Assembly: GCA_036785325.1 (NCBI GenBank)
Contig: JAXIVH010000013.1
Span: 8,202,051-8,266,050 of the forward strand
DNA length: 64,000 nucleotides
Direction of reading: 5' to 3'
DNA from: Urophycis tenuis
Lineage: Eukaryota > Chordata > Actinopteri > Gadiformes > Phycidae
Under the pieces are notes generated by a model. That model had not been told where the DNA came from and did not search any database. It saw only the letters and a list, made by a program, of their open reading frames with translations. Position 1 is the first letter of the stretch; each line of letters starts with the position of its first letter. Below are positions 62,093-64,000 of this stretch, piece after piece. Position numbers and translations under genes: made by a program.

Positions 62093-64000
62093 TGCGTGTG
62101 CGTGTGTGTGTGTGTGTCTGTGTGCACTCTTCTGGTGGGTGCAGTGCTCTTGTGTACGCGTCTGGCAGCTTTCCACAAAGAAGCTTTCTCGGGATAATTT
62201 GTGCCCCCCCAAACTCCAGTCAAACAGAGAGACGTGCGCTTTGTTCCTACTCTCCTCCTCTGGCTTGTTAGATGTCTTTTAAATGTGGTGACACGTGAGA
62301 TGACACGTGCTTGGTCGTTTGATGATCCTGCGCTGAATGACATGCTATCTGGGGGAGAGAAAAAAACACCCTGACTCACAACACACATCCGCACCAAGCA
62401 CCAGAATTACCCTGTTGGAAATTCTTGAAACTGACGGTGGTTACGCCGCCGCCCAGCACATAACAATACCACGCCAGTATCCGGCCTTCCGGGGGGTGGG
62501 GGGGGGGGGGCAGCAGCCAGTCCTCAACGTCTGACAGGCTGTGAAGGGAGAGACGTCAATGTTTGCGTTTTAAGTGTGATCCACGATCGGGCCGCTCTGC
62601 ACCGTAGCGCATCTCCAACCTCCCTTCCTCACTTCACTCCGCCCACCCCCCCCCCACCCCCCCACCCGCTCTCGTTCCCGTCTTCGGATTAGTTCAGCTG
62701 TGTCTCGGCAATGTGTGGTCCGTAGGGCGGCTTCTCAGCGGGCCGTGGACCACTTCCAAGCGTTCTCCCAGCGAGATGGGGGGGGGGGGGGGAGAAGAAG
62801 GCTGACAAGCGGCACATCTGACAGCGTTAAGCCCCCCCAGAGTTGAGGGTGTGCGTGTGTGTGTGTGTGTGTGTGTGGGGGGGGGGGGGGGTGGGCTTAA
62901 GTAAATGTCAATGTAAACTTTGTTGCAGCAGTTTCACCGGAGAGAGTCCACATCTCTCCAAAGCGGTCTCTCCCAGCGCCGCTCCTGGTGTTACCACTGT
63001 GGCGTGTGAGGCTAGGCTTGACGTTGTGCACCGGCCATGAAAGGCTGCCTCCTCGGCTGCCTCGGCTGCCTGGTAGCGGCGAGCTACTCTTGTTCAGCTC
63101 GGCTTACAGGCTTCTCTGACCTGTGATTTGCCCGGCGATGCTCAGAGGCCCGCCGGCCGCCCCAGGTGGGGGCGGTTGGCAGCAGGGCGCCGAGGATCGC
63201 CGGTGTAACCTCACTCTAATTTGGGAGACCTGGCCTGGCAGCCGTTCACAGGGAGCGTAATCCTCTTACCTCCTGAATGCACGCAGGGCCAGCGCTAACA
63301 CCCGCCACCCAGCCAATTGTGGATGGTTGCGATACATTGGCAGGTAAACAATTCAGGCTTTCACCTGAAAACAATTGCGGGATTTTTCAACCGTAGCAGG
63401 TACAAAGACGCATTTCTTTAAATGTATGTTTTGGTGTTTCGTCATGCACGTCCTTTTGTCAGCGCTGACAAGTTTTGGGAGGCGGTGTTCGGGAGGGGAC
63501 AATCTTTCCAAACCTCGGCACTCCTGTTCCTTTTGTGAAGGCATTGTTCCTCCATGGGCACGCTGCGGTTGTTCTTGTGATGCACACACACACACACACA
63601 CACACCGTGAATCCCCCTGGATGGGCCAGGTTTGTGACCTGAATAGTGGCACTTCCTTGTGGCCCACGCCCACAGGAAGCCACCGGTGTCCCAAGGCTCC
63701 ACGGTCTGGCAAAAAAACCCTGCAATGCTCAAGTCCTGAAAGCCGTCCCACACAGGACCGACTTCTCAAAAAGAGGTTGTAAATCTGGCCTCTTGCAAAG
63801 GGACACAATGCGGTTCTCATGAAGATCCTTTGTTTATTTAACTTGATCCATTCTTTTTTTTTTTTACTTGGGATGCTGGAAATTTGCTGGAAGTAAGCCA
63901 GTGACTTCATCTTGCATCATGTGTACCAGCTGTCTCCCACAAAACAATGAGACGACCACTCGGGTTAACACGAGAGCCCTGTGTTATTTTGTCTGTTCCC
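59176..64000 (+). other. srgap1 intron 3 (partial, to window end)
   Basis: No exon recognised. Contains interrupted poly-C at 60001-60052, a CA/CACG repeat at 60596-60700, (GA)n(GT)n at 61298-61354, (GT)n at 62039-62125, poly-G at 62492-62510 and 62778-62791, GT/poly-G at 62848-62891, and (CA)n at 63581-63604. Confidence 0.7.
60001..60052. repeat. Poly-C tract with two T interruptions
   Basis: About 52 nt of C with single T residues at 60031 and 60046. Confidence 0.88.

Overview
The window is vertebrate nuclear DNA, most probably from a ray-finned (teleost) fish. The genes are split by GT-AG introns and are all vertebrate orthologues. The spacers are packed with (GT/CA)n, (CT)n, (AT)n and very long poly-C/poly-G tracts, and there is a tRNA-derived SINE plus teleost-type non-LTR retroposon tails. 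Nothing prokaryotic, no CRISPR array and no complete transposon was seen. The species cannot be named from the sequence.

Layout, left to right: (1) 1-1688, minus, the large zinc-finger exon of znf536, running off the left edge; its 5' intron and a candidate non-coding first exon reach to about 10.75 kb. (2) 12.27-19.50 kb, minus, uri1, eleven coding exons reconstructed by splice phase. (3) 20.32-21.14 kb, plus, c19orf12, two exons, divergent from uri1. (4) 21.97-23.06 kb, minus, uqcrfs1 (Rieske protein), two exons, tail-to-tail with c19orf12. (5) 23.47-25.69 kb, plus, rxylt1 (TMEM5), six exons, complete, head-to-head with uqcrfs1 across about 415 bp. (6) 27.70 kb to the right edge, plus, the first three coding exons of srgap1, with introns of 24.6 kb, 6.4 kb and more than 4.8 kb. 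Everything right of 27.8 kb apart from two short exons is srgap1 intron.

The genes form no single pathway. znf536 is a neural transcriptional repressor, uri1 a prefoldin-like scaffold, c19orf12 a mitochondrial/ER membrane protein, uqcrfs1 the complex III iron-sulfur subunit, rxylt1 a Golgi xylosyltransferase for alpha-dystroglycan, and srgap1 a Slit-Robo F-BAR RhoGAP. The order joins a block equivalent to human 19q12 (ZNF536-URI1-C19orf12-UQCRFS1) to one equivalent to human 12q14 (RXYLT1-SRGAP1); the junction is the uqcrfs1/rxylt1 divergent promoter. CCNE1, which lies between C19orf12 and URI1 in human, is absent here.

The strongest anomaly is in the last three uri1 exons. A perfect 23-bp tandem duplication, about five single-base indels and a lost splice donor push conserved URI sequence into other frames, while the literal spliced reading stays open until a premature stop. 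It is either consensus error in GC-rich DNA or decay of the URI C-terminus. No wholly new system was found; the other notable items are regulatory motifs, a SINE abutting a perfect hairpin, and exceptional simple-repeat tracts.
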